DNA from: Mesostigma viride
Taxonomy: Eukaryota > Streptophyta > Mesostigmatophyceae > Mesostigmatales > Mesostigmataceae
Direction of reading: 5' to 3'
Length of the DNA: 64,000 nt
Assembly (NCBI GenBank): GCA_009746045.1
Contig: RPFO01001933.1
Span: forward strand, 2,501 to 66,500
Made by a program: the position numbers and the translations under genes. Under the pieces are notes generated by a model. The model saw nothing but the letters and a program-made list of their open reading frames with translations. It had not been told where the DNA came from and did not search any database. The first letter of the stretch is position 1; each line of letters starts with the position of its first letter. Below, one piece after another: positions 47,801 through 57,825 of the stretch.

Positions 47801-48440
47801 TGGGGTGCTGGCATGCATAAATACATGTGGTGTGGTGCCGCCATGCATAAATACATGTGCCAGCAAACCTGAGCTGCAAGGGAGCGAGAAAACCAAGAAA
47901 AAAAGCACGCAACACACCACGCGTCGTACCTTTTTATAGATGTTTCTTTTTTTTTATGGGGCCGGCCGGGGGCGGCGGTGCCGGCAAAAATGAAGCTAGT
48001 GACACCGCGCAGATGACGCCGTGAACATGTCGCGTTGTACCGTAGAAGATACGAACAAAAAACAAAACACGAAAAAAGAGAGGCGGACCGCATATGACAG
48101 GGACGAAAAAAAGTCAGACACACAGCCTGTGTTATCTGGCATGCATAAATACATGTGGTGTGGTGCCGGCATGCATAAATACATGTGCCAGCAAACCTGA
48201 GCTGCAAGGGAGCGAGAAAACCAAGAAAAAAAGCACGCAACACACCACGCGTCGTACCTTTTTATAGATGTTTCTTTTTTTTTATCCTTGTCCTTCGGGG
48301 GCAGCGGCGGCGGGTGGAAGAAAACTGATAGCGTTGTTGTGCATCCCGTGACCACCGGCCACCAAACGGAGGCACGACACCAAGGCAGATCAAGCACCAA
48401 AGGAAGCAGCAAAACATCAACGTTAGTAACCAAGAATGGG
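47801..48440. repeat. Degenerate border of the minisatellite with a 330-bp duplication
   Basis: The segment with CATGTGCCAGCAAACCTGAG, CTGCAAGGGAGCGAGAAAAC and CGCGTCGTACCTTTTTATAG occurs at ~47815-47960 and again at ~48146-48285. Each is followed by a diverged copy of the embedded ~200-bp unit; the second keeps CATCCCGTGACCACCGGCC. This is probably an older edge of the array. Confidence 0.75.
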
Positions 48441-49016
48441 AGCCGGGGGAAAGATCATACGGCGCTGCCATGGCAAGAAAACCCAGCAACCCAGCAACGC
48501 AGCTATGGCGCAACCCAGAAACGAAAACATTTGCGACAGCCTGCTTCAATAATGCTTGGATTCACACAAATGAACAAGTGGGGCTTACCAATCCAATCGA
48601 TGGTCTCGGCTTGCTCGCAAATCCCTGCAACCAAACGAGAACCGACAAAAACACTTACACTCCCCCGTCAGCGACCGGCACCACGACACCAAAAAAGCGA
48701 CGAAATTATCTATCTCACACTCCCCCGTCATCGAGCTGCTTGTGGACAACTATCTGTCAAAAGCATCCATGTACATCCACCGCCATTGCTCACCTCTTTT
48801 CACACTCTTCGGCTGCACACAATGGCGTTGCTCAGTCGAATATGGCTGTCGGGTTGCTAATATCGTTGTCACTTTCGGCCGATGTCGCGAATACCCGCCG
48901 TTGATGCTCGGGTGCAAGGTGCATCCACGGTGTCGGTCTTCCAGGAGGGCTGGAAAGCGCCAACGCAGCACCTGCAATTCAAATTCCCTGGTGCTGGTAT
49001 GCCGACGCGCAAATGG
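48441..49016. other. Unassigned mixed DNA
   Basis: No tandem repeat. Several open frames of 90-190 codons overlap on both strands, none with a recognised domain or splice support. No feature assigned. Confidence 0.4.
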
Positions 49017-49020
49017 AATG

Positions 49021-49213
49021 GCGCGGCGCCTAAAAGGCGCCGCGCGCGGGAAAAAAATTGACGCGCCAAACGATATGGCGCGGCGCCGGGACGGCGCCGC
49101 GCTGAAAAATACTTGCAGTCGCAACTGTGACGTGGCGCTGCAGACCACACGGTAGGGAATTCGCAGCGCCATATATGGCGCCACGCCGACTCCTGACGCC
49201 GTGTGGCGCCACA
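49021..49213. repeat. Cluster of perfect GC-rich hairpins and palindromes
   Basis: Hairpin 1 at 49021-49045 is GCGCGGCGCC, loop TAAAA, GGCGCCGCGC. Hairpin 2 at 49078-49102 has the identical stem with loop GGGAC. Then come the palindromes GCGCCATATATGGCGC (49166-49181) and TGTGGCGCCACA (49202-49213). Two identical stems with different loops imply either duplication or selection on pairing. Confidence 0.85.
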
Positions 49214-49995
49214 TGGACGCGGCGCTGCACACAGCTCGAGCCCATTTTTTCACATTCCTGCTACCTGATTGGACGCCTGGCGGAGGAAGCTTTTCACGGC
49301 GCGACGCCGAGGGGCTTCAAAAACGTATATAAGCAGGCAAAATTTCTCCGAAATTTAATGAACGAGCGCGACGCGGAGACCATGCTAGTGTGCGGAACTG
49401 GTGAACCACACCGGTACGGGACAGATTCTTGGCTGATCCTCGTAGTACCTCGTGAACACGTCTAGTAGGCCCGGGTTCAACTCCCGTCGTAACATTTTTT
49501 TTTGGGTTGGTGTGGCAAGCCTATAAAGCAATCCGCAAACCACTACACGGCTGGTAAGATTTAATATAATAGCAACCTAATAGCTATATCAAAAATGTTT
49601 ATGGGCATGGAAATTTTTAATATGTTGATATTAGACTGCAATGAAACGAATATGCAACCTGCCCCCCTATGTTTAATACAATTATTATTATTATTTGTGG
49701 CATGAATATAATAATTGTGTGAAATACAATGCTATGTGCAATATATTGCTGGTATGCCATGCAATTGTAACCAACAGGTGCAAGACCAAAAGGCGTCTTC
49801 AGGGCCCACCTGCTGCGAACAAGAGCTATGGCGGCAAGAGGTGCGTGCAGGGTTACGGATTTACGGGGTTGTTGACCACCAAATTTGTTGTTACGTGTGT
49901 TATGGAAACATTTCAGTCGAATTTCTGGGTTCCAACGGTCGTTAAGGTTATAAAAAGTGCGTTGGGATTCGGAAATTCACATCCTGGCGTGTAAA
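49214..49995. other. AT-rich intergenic DNA
   Basis: Contains a TATATAAG near 49325, a tRNA T-arm-like GGGTTCAACTCCCG at 49473-49486 followed by a T run at 49495, an ATT run near 49680-49695, and a degenerate palindrome CCAACGGTCGTTAA near 49932. No gene supported. Confidence 0.4.
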
Positions 49996-50035
49996 AAATG
50001 CAGGTGTTGGCGAGTTTTCGGCCCGCTTTCAGGGG

Positions 50036-50547
50036 TCCAACGGCCGTTGGGTGTCTAAAATGCATGCGTTAGCGTGTTTCCGGCCCGCTTTCAGGGGCCC
50101 AACGGCCGTTGGACGTCGAAAATGCATGTGTTGGCGTGTTTTCGGCCCGCTTTCAGGGGTCCAACGGCCGTTGGGTGTCGAAAATGCATGTAAAGGGCGT
50201 GTTTCAGGCCCACTTTCAGGGGTCCAACGGCCGTTGGGTGTAGAAAATGCATGTGTTGGCGTGTTTTCGGCCCGCTTTCAGGGGTCCAACGGCCGTTGGG
50301 TGTCGAAAATGCATGTGTTGGCGTGTTTCAGGCCCACTTTCAGGGGTCCAACGGCCGTTGGGTGTCGAAAATGCATGTGTTGGCGTGTTTTCGGCCCGCT
50401 TTCTGGGGTCCAACGGCCGTTGGGTGTCGAAAATGCATGTGTTGGCGTGTTTCAGGCCCACTTTCGGGGGTCCAACGGCCGTTGGGTGTCGAAAATGCAT
50501 GTGTTGGCGTGTTTCAGGCGTACTTTCAGGGGTCCAACGGCCGTTGG
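50036..50547. repeat. 9-copy ~62-bp palindrome array
   Basis: Nine units with CCAACGGCCGTTGG at about 50036-50049, 50099, 50161, 50224, 50286, 50347, 50409, 50471 and 50534. Linkers are GTGTCGAAAATGCATGTG, TTGGCGTGTTT and CCCRCTTTCAGGGGT. The array lies directly 5' of the transposase-like gene. Confidence 0.95.
50534..50547. promoter_or_regulatory. Palindrome upstream of ATG 50618
   Basis: CCAACGGCCGTTGG, last array unit, 70 nt before the proposed start codon of the transposase-like gene. Confidence 0.45.
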
Positions 50548-50617
50548 GACCTACAAATTGGGTAATTGTTGGAAAGCAATAATTTGATAAAAAGTCAAAA
50601 CTTCGTCTGGATTCTGT

Positions 50618-53600
50618 ATGCGCGCGGATGCAGGTGAAGCGCACAACAAAGACCTAAGTCTCAAGTACGTCGAGATCAAGGGCAACCAACTTGCCCTCGA
50701 CATGGCCAGCGCAATGGAATACTTGCTGAAGGACAACAATCACAAGACTGAAAACACGAAAACTGCAGTAGGCTTGAGGGCGCTTGAGCGGCTGCCAGGT
50801 GCGGTTGTGAAGGTTATGGGGAAACAGTACCGCCCTGCGCTGAAAAGAAAGGCGTCGGAGTCCTTCGCTCAGGAGGTTGTCGCTAATATCGTGCAAGGTT
50901 TCCAGGAATTGGGCAAGTCGGATGAGCACAGGAACGCGAAGTGCGCTGTGCTGTCAATGTGCTTGGGAAAGGACGGCATGAACAATCAAGGGCATTGCAC
51001 TCTCGCGCGGCTGCTTCACGTCACGCCCAAGGATATCCAGACCGCAAGGGGAATGAGGATGGGGGGCGACCTTCCCGCCCTGAAGGCGCCCCCTCGTGCT
51101 TTACGGTCGGACAAGTTTCCGGAGGAGGTCAAAGACATCGTCGGGAGTTACTGGTTGTCAGACCTAAACACGAGGGCGTCTCCCAACCATAAGGACGTGG
51201 TCAATGAGTTCGAAAGGAAGGGAAACGCCAGGATCCTCATTTCCTCCCAGGGCGGAAGGTACTATTTGGACTCGCTTGAAACGATTTACAAGCGGTTCTG
51301 TTCTGACGCGTCGCCGTACAAGGGAGGTATCGTGACGACTGCGGACGGGACAAGGTACAAGGTGGGGTACACGAAGTTCGTGGAGTTCATGCCCAAGTGC
51401 GTAAAGGGCGTGTGGAAGGACCGGGACTTGTGCGCATGCGAAAAGCACGTCGTCTTCGAGTCTCTGCTCTCTGCCTTCGCCAAAGGCGTCAAGGAGTTGA
51501 AGAGCACGCTGGAGATCGAGGAGAGGGAGGGTATCCCTTCCGTGCCTGACAATGCCCATGATTTCGTTCGACGTTTCACCTGCCACAGGGCTGAGAGGGG
51601 GGAGGGGGGGCAAGGAGGGGGGAGGACGGGCGGCCCGTTCGTTAACGTCCCAATGAACTGCTTGGAAGGGACGTGCAACGAGTGTGGGATTTCCGAGTTC
51701 ATCGTGACGGACCAGATGAAGGGGTGGACAAAGAAGTACACGTGGTTCGACTTCATAAAGGAGGGCACAGCGCCCCGTGGGACGGTAAGCATGTATATTT
51801 GCATCGTTGAATATATATATGTAGACTTTCATACTTCCAACGGCCGTTGGCGTTGGGAAATTCCCAGCTGCTGACTTCCATTCTTCGGTCAATCCATGGT
51901 GCGCGGGCATGTATATTTGCATCGTTGAATATATATATGTAGACTTTCATACTTCCAACGGCCGTTGGCGTTGGGAAATTCCCAGCTGCTGACTTCCATT
52001 CTTCGGTCAATCCATGGTGCGCGGGTGTGTTGTGTTGCAGGAGGAGGATGTGGCGCCGCAAATGAACCTGCAGCAAAAACTCATCAAGTCAACCCTCTCG
52101 GAGCTCCATGAACTCATTACGGCGCGCTTCCCGGAATTCGCCATTCACGTCCATACATGGGCCTGGCAGCACCACGCTTACAAGGAGTGCATTGACGTGA
52201 TGCCGCTGGGAACGGTGGTGGTCCTGATGGACTACTCGGAGAACTATTCGGACCACCTGCAGAAACAGTTGCAGGCGCAGTACTGGTACCCAAGTAGTTA
52301 CGTCCTGATGCCGGTGATCGTGATGTACCGTGATCCCGTATCGCTGGAAATCAAAAGGGTGAAGCACGATTACATGGGGAAGGACGTACCGAGGAATGCC
52401 CAGACCCTGGAGTTCGTGATGAAGAATACCCTTAACGTGCTGAGGGAGGAGGGGGTGGAGGTGAGGAACTGGATCAGTTGGTCCGACAACTGTAAGGAGC
52501 AGTTCCAATCCCGGTATGTGTTGGCGATGGCTGCGGACCTGCTCGAGGCCGACCCCGACTTGGAATCATTGGAGTGGAACTACTCGTGTGCAGGACATGG
52601 GAAGGGGGAGTCGGACGGGGAGGGGGGGACGGTCAAAAGCATCCTCAAAAGAGCGCAGATGCAGGAGGACAATCGGAACCTGAATACGGTGGAGGCACTG
52701 GTGGCCTACCTGAACCGGGATTGGAGAACCGGCAAAGACTCGAGTCGACCATCGGCACAATCGGACGTGGTTCGACGGGCATTTCTTCTCGATAACGTAA
52801 GTAAAGACAGTTGCTTTCTGGTGGTCAAGTGCAGTTCTATAATTTGTCTCTGGTTACACTTTACAGAGGACAGCTTCCTTGATGCAGTTTGAAGTTTCAT
52901 AAGGCCAACGGCCGTTGGAGCTGGAAAATCGTATAATTGTTGAGTGCCAACGGCCGTTGGAGTTGAGAAATGTACTTATATAAAGTTTCCAAGGGCCAAC
53001 GGCCGTTGGAGTTGGGAAATCTTATAATTGTTGAGTGCCAACGGCCGTTGGAGTTGGGAAATGTGCTGTGATGTTGTTTCATGGATTTACAATTGCAGAT
53101 TCTCACGTCCGGTAAGGAGCGAGGCCCGATCCGAGATATCTCCACGGCACACCAGTGGCGACTGGACAAAAAGGGCGAGCGGGTCGAGGTGGTAAAGCTC
53201 AGGCGTTTTTCATGCTTCAGTTGTGCGGAGTGCCGAGAGGGCAAGTGGACGACATGCCCAAACGATTGGAGCAGCTCGTCGTGGACTGTAAAACTCCAGG
53301 CGAGTAAGTCGCGGAACCCCACGCGATATCCGGGAACCCGCCTGAACCACGTTCAAACGGCAAGAAACGAGTTGGGGCGTGGTTTGCAGGAGGGGGAGGC
53401 CGTCGCAGTCGCATCTGAGAGGGGGCACAAGGACCATGTGCCCGACCACCCGTACTGGTTGGCGAAAGTTGTTCGAGTCGCCCACCAACTCGACAAGGAT
53501 GAGTGTTTAAACAAACATACAGGGGGGGGGGCGAGGTTTTTAAGAAAGGCAACTGGGTAATGTACGTAAAATACTTCGAGAGGTGCTCCTCCTCCGGATC

Positions 53601-53883
53601 GGACGCCCGACGCTTCTTCTGGAACCCAGACGACCGAGAACCCTTAACTGCAATCGTGTGCTACCTGAGCGTCGCAAAGGTCACGAAGGGCAAGTGGGAA
53701 GGACATCCGGACAACACGCGACAGGGCTGGTTCACAATTGCGAAGAAGGTGGACGCCGAAATTACGGTACGTCATTCCAAACATTACTGTGTAAAATTGG
53801 TGTTTGTATGTCGCATGTGTTTTTTTGTCGACGGTCGTTCACCTTACTAATGTTACATACAGGGCAATCAGCCTATACTTTAG
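50618..53883 (+). CDS. DDE-like transposase-family protein, four exons, ~870 aa
   Basis: Exons 50618-51784, 52041-52796, 53099-53766 and 53863-53883 (TAG). All three introns are GT-AG and in phase 0 (GTAAGC/GCAG, GTAAGT/GCAG, GTACGT/ACAG with CTTACTAAT branch-like sequence before the last). Exon 2 holds an RNase H-like pattern: VVVLMDYSENY (Asp ~453), ISWSDNCKEQF (Asp ~538) and GHGKGESDGEGGTVK (Asp ~581). I know this arrangement from dispersed, transposase-like proteins of animals that carry SHGKG-x2-DG-x-GG. Exon 1 is a helical N-terminus with Cys-rich pieces (CACEKH; CLEGTCNECG), possibly zinc binding. Exon 3 has a Cys pair (CFSCAECREG) and HPYWLAKVVRV. A G10 run (53522-53531) breaks exon 3; 8 or 11 G restores ~223 codons and in-phase splicing. 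The start could lie further 5'. No terminal inverted repeats were found. Confidence 0.65.
51785..52040 (+). other. Intron 1 with a tandem duplication, each half carrying the palindrome
   Basis: Donor GTAAGC, acceptor TTGTGTTGCAG. A ~120-bp segment (GCATGTATATTTGCATCGTT through TCAATCCATGGTGCGCGGG) occurs twice in tandem, each with CCAACGGCCGTTGG (51837-51850 and 51956-51969). Identity is essentially complete, so the duplication is recent. Confidence 0.75.
52797..53098 (+). other. Intron 2 with four palindromes
   Basis: Donor GTAAGT, acceptor TTACAATTGCAG. CCAACGGCCGTTGG occurs at about 52903, 52948, 52998 and 53038, each followed by AGYTGRGAAAT/AGTTGGGAAAT-like linker. Half the intron is therefore a small palindrome array. 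Confidence 0.75.
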
Positions 53884-54115
53884 CTTGGCTGCATGGCGCA
53901 TGTCGCATATCTTAATTTCTCAAAGCCAACGGCCGTTGGACTTACGAAACTGGACAAGTGCCAAGTGCGGATTGGGTACTAAAATGGGCATTCTTGTTGA
54001 GGATGACCAGTTGTGTTTATATATTTTTGCATGGTGGCGGATGACTTGGCGTGTTGTTGCATTTTTACATACGGGTGTATGGTAGGCCTTAAACCCTAAA
54101 CCCCTACACTCCTAA
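53884..54115. other. 3' flank of the transposase-like gene
   Basis: One CCAACGGCCGTTGG at about 53925-53938. Telomere-like TAAACCCTAAACCCC at 54090-54104. No gene. Confidence 0.5.
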
Positions 54116-55925
54116 ACCATATTTACCCTTATATGTTGGGTGTGTTGTGTGAATGTTGGGTATGTGTGTTGGGGCGTGTGTGTTGTGTGTGTGTTGGGTG
54201 CATTCATGAAGGTGCGGGGGCGTGTAGGGTGTGTGCAAAGTGTCTTGTGTGTTGATGTTGGGTGTGGGGGGGGGGAGGTACATGTGTGTTGTGTGTGTGA
54301 CTTAGTAGGTGTGTTGTGTGTGTGACTTAGGTGTGTGTGTTGTTTGTGTTGGATATGTGTTGTGTGTGTGTGTGTTGTGTGTGTGTAGGGTGTCTTGTGT
54401 GTTGGTTTCTTGTTTTTAGTAGGTGTTGGGTGTGTGTATGTCGGGTGCAAACATAGTGTGTGTGTGTGTGTGTGTGTTCGGTATGTGTGTTGGGTGTCTT
54501 GTGTGTGTGTGTTCGGTATGTGTGTTGAGGCGTGTGTGTGTGCTCTGTGTATGTATGTTGTGTGTGTGTGTGTTGGGGCGTGTGCGTGTGTGTGTTGTGT
54601 GCATGTTAATTGTCATGTATTGGTGTTGAGTGTGAGGGGGGGGATGGACGTGTGTGTTGTGTGTGACTTAGGTGTGTTATGTGTGTGTTGTGTGTGACTT
54701 AAGTGTGTAGTGTGTGTGTTGTGTGTGTTGGATGTGTGGTGTGGGTGTGGGTGTGGGTGTGTGGGTGGGTGGGGGGGGGCCAAGTGTCTTGTGTGTTGGT
54801 ATTGGGTTTGTGTGGGGGGGTGTACGTGTGTGTTGTGTGTGACTTAGGTGTGTTTTGTGTGTGTTGTGTGTGATCGACCTAGGTGTGTGTTGCGTGTGTG
54901 TGTTGGGTGTACATGTGTTCATAAAGGGTGTGGGTGTGTGTAGGGTGTGTGCAAAGTGTCTTGTGTGTTGGTGTTGGGTGTGTGGGGGGGGAAAGTACGT
55001 GTGTGTTGTGTGTGTGACTTAGGTGTGTTGTGTGTGTGTTGTTTGCATGTTATTGTTGGTGTTGTGGGGGGGGGGGATGTACGTGTACGTGTGTTGTGTG
55101 TTGGTGTCTTATTTTTAGGTGTTGGTGTGTGTGTCGTGGGTGCAAACATTGTGTGTGTGTGTGTGTTGGGTGTGTGTTGGGTGTCTTGTGTGTTTGGTGT
55201 TTTTGGTAGGTGTTGTGTGTGCGTGTTTTCGGTATGTGTGTTGGGTGTCTTGTGTGTGTGTGGTATGTGTTTGGGTGTTGTTGTGTGTGCAGTGTTGGGG
55301 CATGTGTGTGTGTGTGTTGGGGCATGTGTGTGTGTTGTGGCATGTTAATTGTCATGTGTTGGTGTTGTGTGTGTGGGGGGGGGGATGTACGTGTGTGTTG
55401 TGTGTTACTTAGGTGTGTTATGTGTGTGTTGGGTGTGGGTGTCGTGGGCCGACCGGTGCAAACATGTGTGTGTGTGTGTGTGTGTTGGGTGTGTGTTGGG
55501 TGTCTTGTGTGTTGGTGTCTTGTTTTTAGTAGGTGTTGTGTGTGCGTGTTTTCGGTATGTGTGTTGGGTGTCTTTTGTGTGTGTGGTGTGTGTTTGGGTG
55601 TTGTTGTGTGTGCAGTGTTGGGGCATGTGTGTGTGTGTTGGGGCATGTGTGTGTGTGTGTTGGGGCATGTGTGTCAGTGTGTGTGTTGTGGCCTGTTAAT
55701 TGTCATGTGTTGGTGTTGTGTGTGGGGGGGGCGGGATGTACCTGTGTGTTGTGTGTTATAACAACTATACTTAGGTGTGTTATGTGTGTGTTGCGTGTGT
55801 GTGTTGGGTGTGTGTTGCATGGCTGTCTTGTGTGTTGGTGTCTTGTTTTTAGGTGTTGGTGTGTGTCTTGGGTGCAAACATAGTGTGTGTGTGTGTTGGG
55901 TGTGTTGTTCGTGTGTGTATGAAAA
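54116..55925. repeat. 1.8-kb GT-rich degenerate microsatellite
   Basis: TGTGTGTTG, TGGGTGTG and GGGGGG motifs with longer blocks repeating at a few hundred bp (TTAATTGTCATGTRTTGGTG occurs near 54606, 55346 and 55697). Alternating pyrimidine-purine sequence of this kind can adopt Z-DNA. The open frames rich in Val/Cys or Thr/His are artefacts. Confidence 0.95.
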
Positions 55926-55993
55926 TATAGAAAATTGTTATATTTGACGATAGTCATAGTGTACTACTAAAAACTTGTACATACATATGCTGG

Positions 55994-57788
55994 ATCGGTG
56001 TTCTCTGAACGTAGTTTCTTTATAACAGATGAGAATGAACGCCGCTATGTGAGTGGTACTACGGGACGGTGGGCCTTGGGCTGGACCGGTTCCATGAGTT
56101 AGAATTAGTTGGCCAGTTTTGTATGGCCATTTCTAGTTCGTTAAGTTAAGTAGCAATTAAGTTACTGTTGCTGACGGCTCATGAGGCGAGCCCGGGCTAC
56201 GCCGCCCTAAAGTGCCATTTGCACGATGTTCTAGGTCTCTTTTTCTTGTAATCGGATGTATGGGGTATGGGTATGGCGGATTACAAGAAATTTAATGCTG
56301 CCCTAATCGCGTCAGCCTTTTGGCTGGCGGTGGCCGATTAGAGATGGCGCGTGACTGACATAGCTTGAACAGTCACGTGACTGTGAAAAAGAAATTGAAA
56401 TTACCCTCGTCGGTTTTCTCCCCGCAGCTGGGTTCTTGGCCGACGAGAGACTATAAAATACTTCGCGTTTGCCTGCGCGTGGCACCTGTACGGAACTCTG
56501 AAGCCATGAGTAAGATTTCCGTGCCACGCTGCAGTGCCTACCGCTTTGCTGCGGAATGTCGCAGCAGGGTTGCAGTTCCTGACTGCTGACTGCCGAAGGA
56601 AGGGTGGTCGGGTTACTTTTAGTGGGCATTGTGATGGACGACAAGTCTGTCGGCCCTCGCGTAGGTAGAAAAATATTTACCAGCATCCGCTCTTATGGGT
56701 GCGTGAGGTCTCGGGAATGTGGTGGGGACGAATTCCGGAATTATGCAATATTTCGATTCAGACCGAGACTTAAGGGGCCAGTTTAACAGACGGACCTGGG
56801 CCGGGCAGGACCAAATATTTTGGCCGGCCCAGTTGCGCTTGCGCTTTATCGGCCGCTGGGGTGTGTGATGAGAGCCTGCTCATCAACTAAAACCTGAAAT
56901 ATGGAAAGTTACTCCCCCAGGTGACAACGTTGACAGTAATCGAGATATGGTGGCATCGGGTGACGTCCTACAAGTTGTCGTCACGTTAGGGCGGCACTGG
57001 CCTTTGAGGGAGGTCCGTGATCGTTAAACGAGGCGTCTTCTTCCTTGTCTTTGCGTGCACATTCAACACCCTCTTTTACTGGCCGAGGGTGGAAGGCTGG
57101 GGGGGCCCTGCAAAGGGTTATCGTGCATGAGGCTCGCTACAGCCGCCGGCGATTGTAATGGTCGTGACCGTTGCGGCAGGGCAGCCTCGGGAGCCACTGA
57201 GCGAAAGTGGTTGGCGGAGCTTTGGAGATAAAGCACCAGGAAAGGGGGGTTGGGTAACGAGAACTACAATCAATCATGAAATGGGTGCAGCGTGGCAGGC
57301 TCACTCATGGGTTCTGTAATTGCCCACTTATTGTTTTAATCAAATGTTGGTGGATTGGTAATAGTGGGAATAGAATCGGTGTTCTCTGAACGTAGTTTCT
57401 TTATAACAGATGAGAATGAACGCCGCTATGTGAGTGGTACTACGGGACGGTGGGCCTTGGGCTGGACCGGTTCCATGAGTTAGAATTAATTGGCCAGTTT
57501 TGTATGGCCATTTCTAGTTCGTTAAGTTAAGTAGCAATTAAGTTACTGTTGCTGACGGCTCATGAGGCGAGCCCGGGCTACGCCGCCCTAAAGTGCCATT
57601 TGCACGATGTTCTAGGTCTCTTTTTCTTGTCCCGCCCCCCCTCCCTCTTCTTGTGTTTGTTTCTAGGGTAACGAGAACTACAATCAATCATGAAATGGGT
57701 GCAGCGTGGCAGGCTCACTCATGGGTTCTGTAATTGCCCACTTATTGTTTTAATCAAATGTTGGTGGATTGGTAATAGTGGGAATAGA
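55994..57788 (+). mobile_element. Split-direct-repeat (DIRS/PAT-like) non-autonomous retroelement, copy 3
   Basis: Order A1 (55994-56249), internal (56250-57251), B1 (57252-57374, 123 bp), A2 (57375-57630, 256 bp), pyrimidine spacer (57631-57665), B2 (57666-57788). Nearly identical along its length to copy 2 but in opposite orientation. Left flank CATATGCTGG, right flank AATGATTTTC, no target duplication. The internal region carries TATAAAATA at 56452-56460. The spacer ends TTTGTTTCTAG, a good 3' splice-site likeness. No protein typical of autonomous DIRS elements is encoded. Confidence 0.78.
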
Positions 57789-57825
57789 AATGATTTTCTT
57801 TTTACTATTTCATTCACTATTTCTT

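Noticed and set aside
49421-49500. tRNA or tRNA-derived SINE
   Set aside because: GGGTTCAACTCCCG plus a T run resembles a B box and Pol III terminator, but no 5' acceptor strand matches CGTAACA and no credible anticodon arm forms.
54112-55957. Val/Cys-rich and Thr/His-rich frames
   Set aside because: Artefacts of GT-rich degenerate microsatellite.
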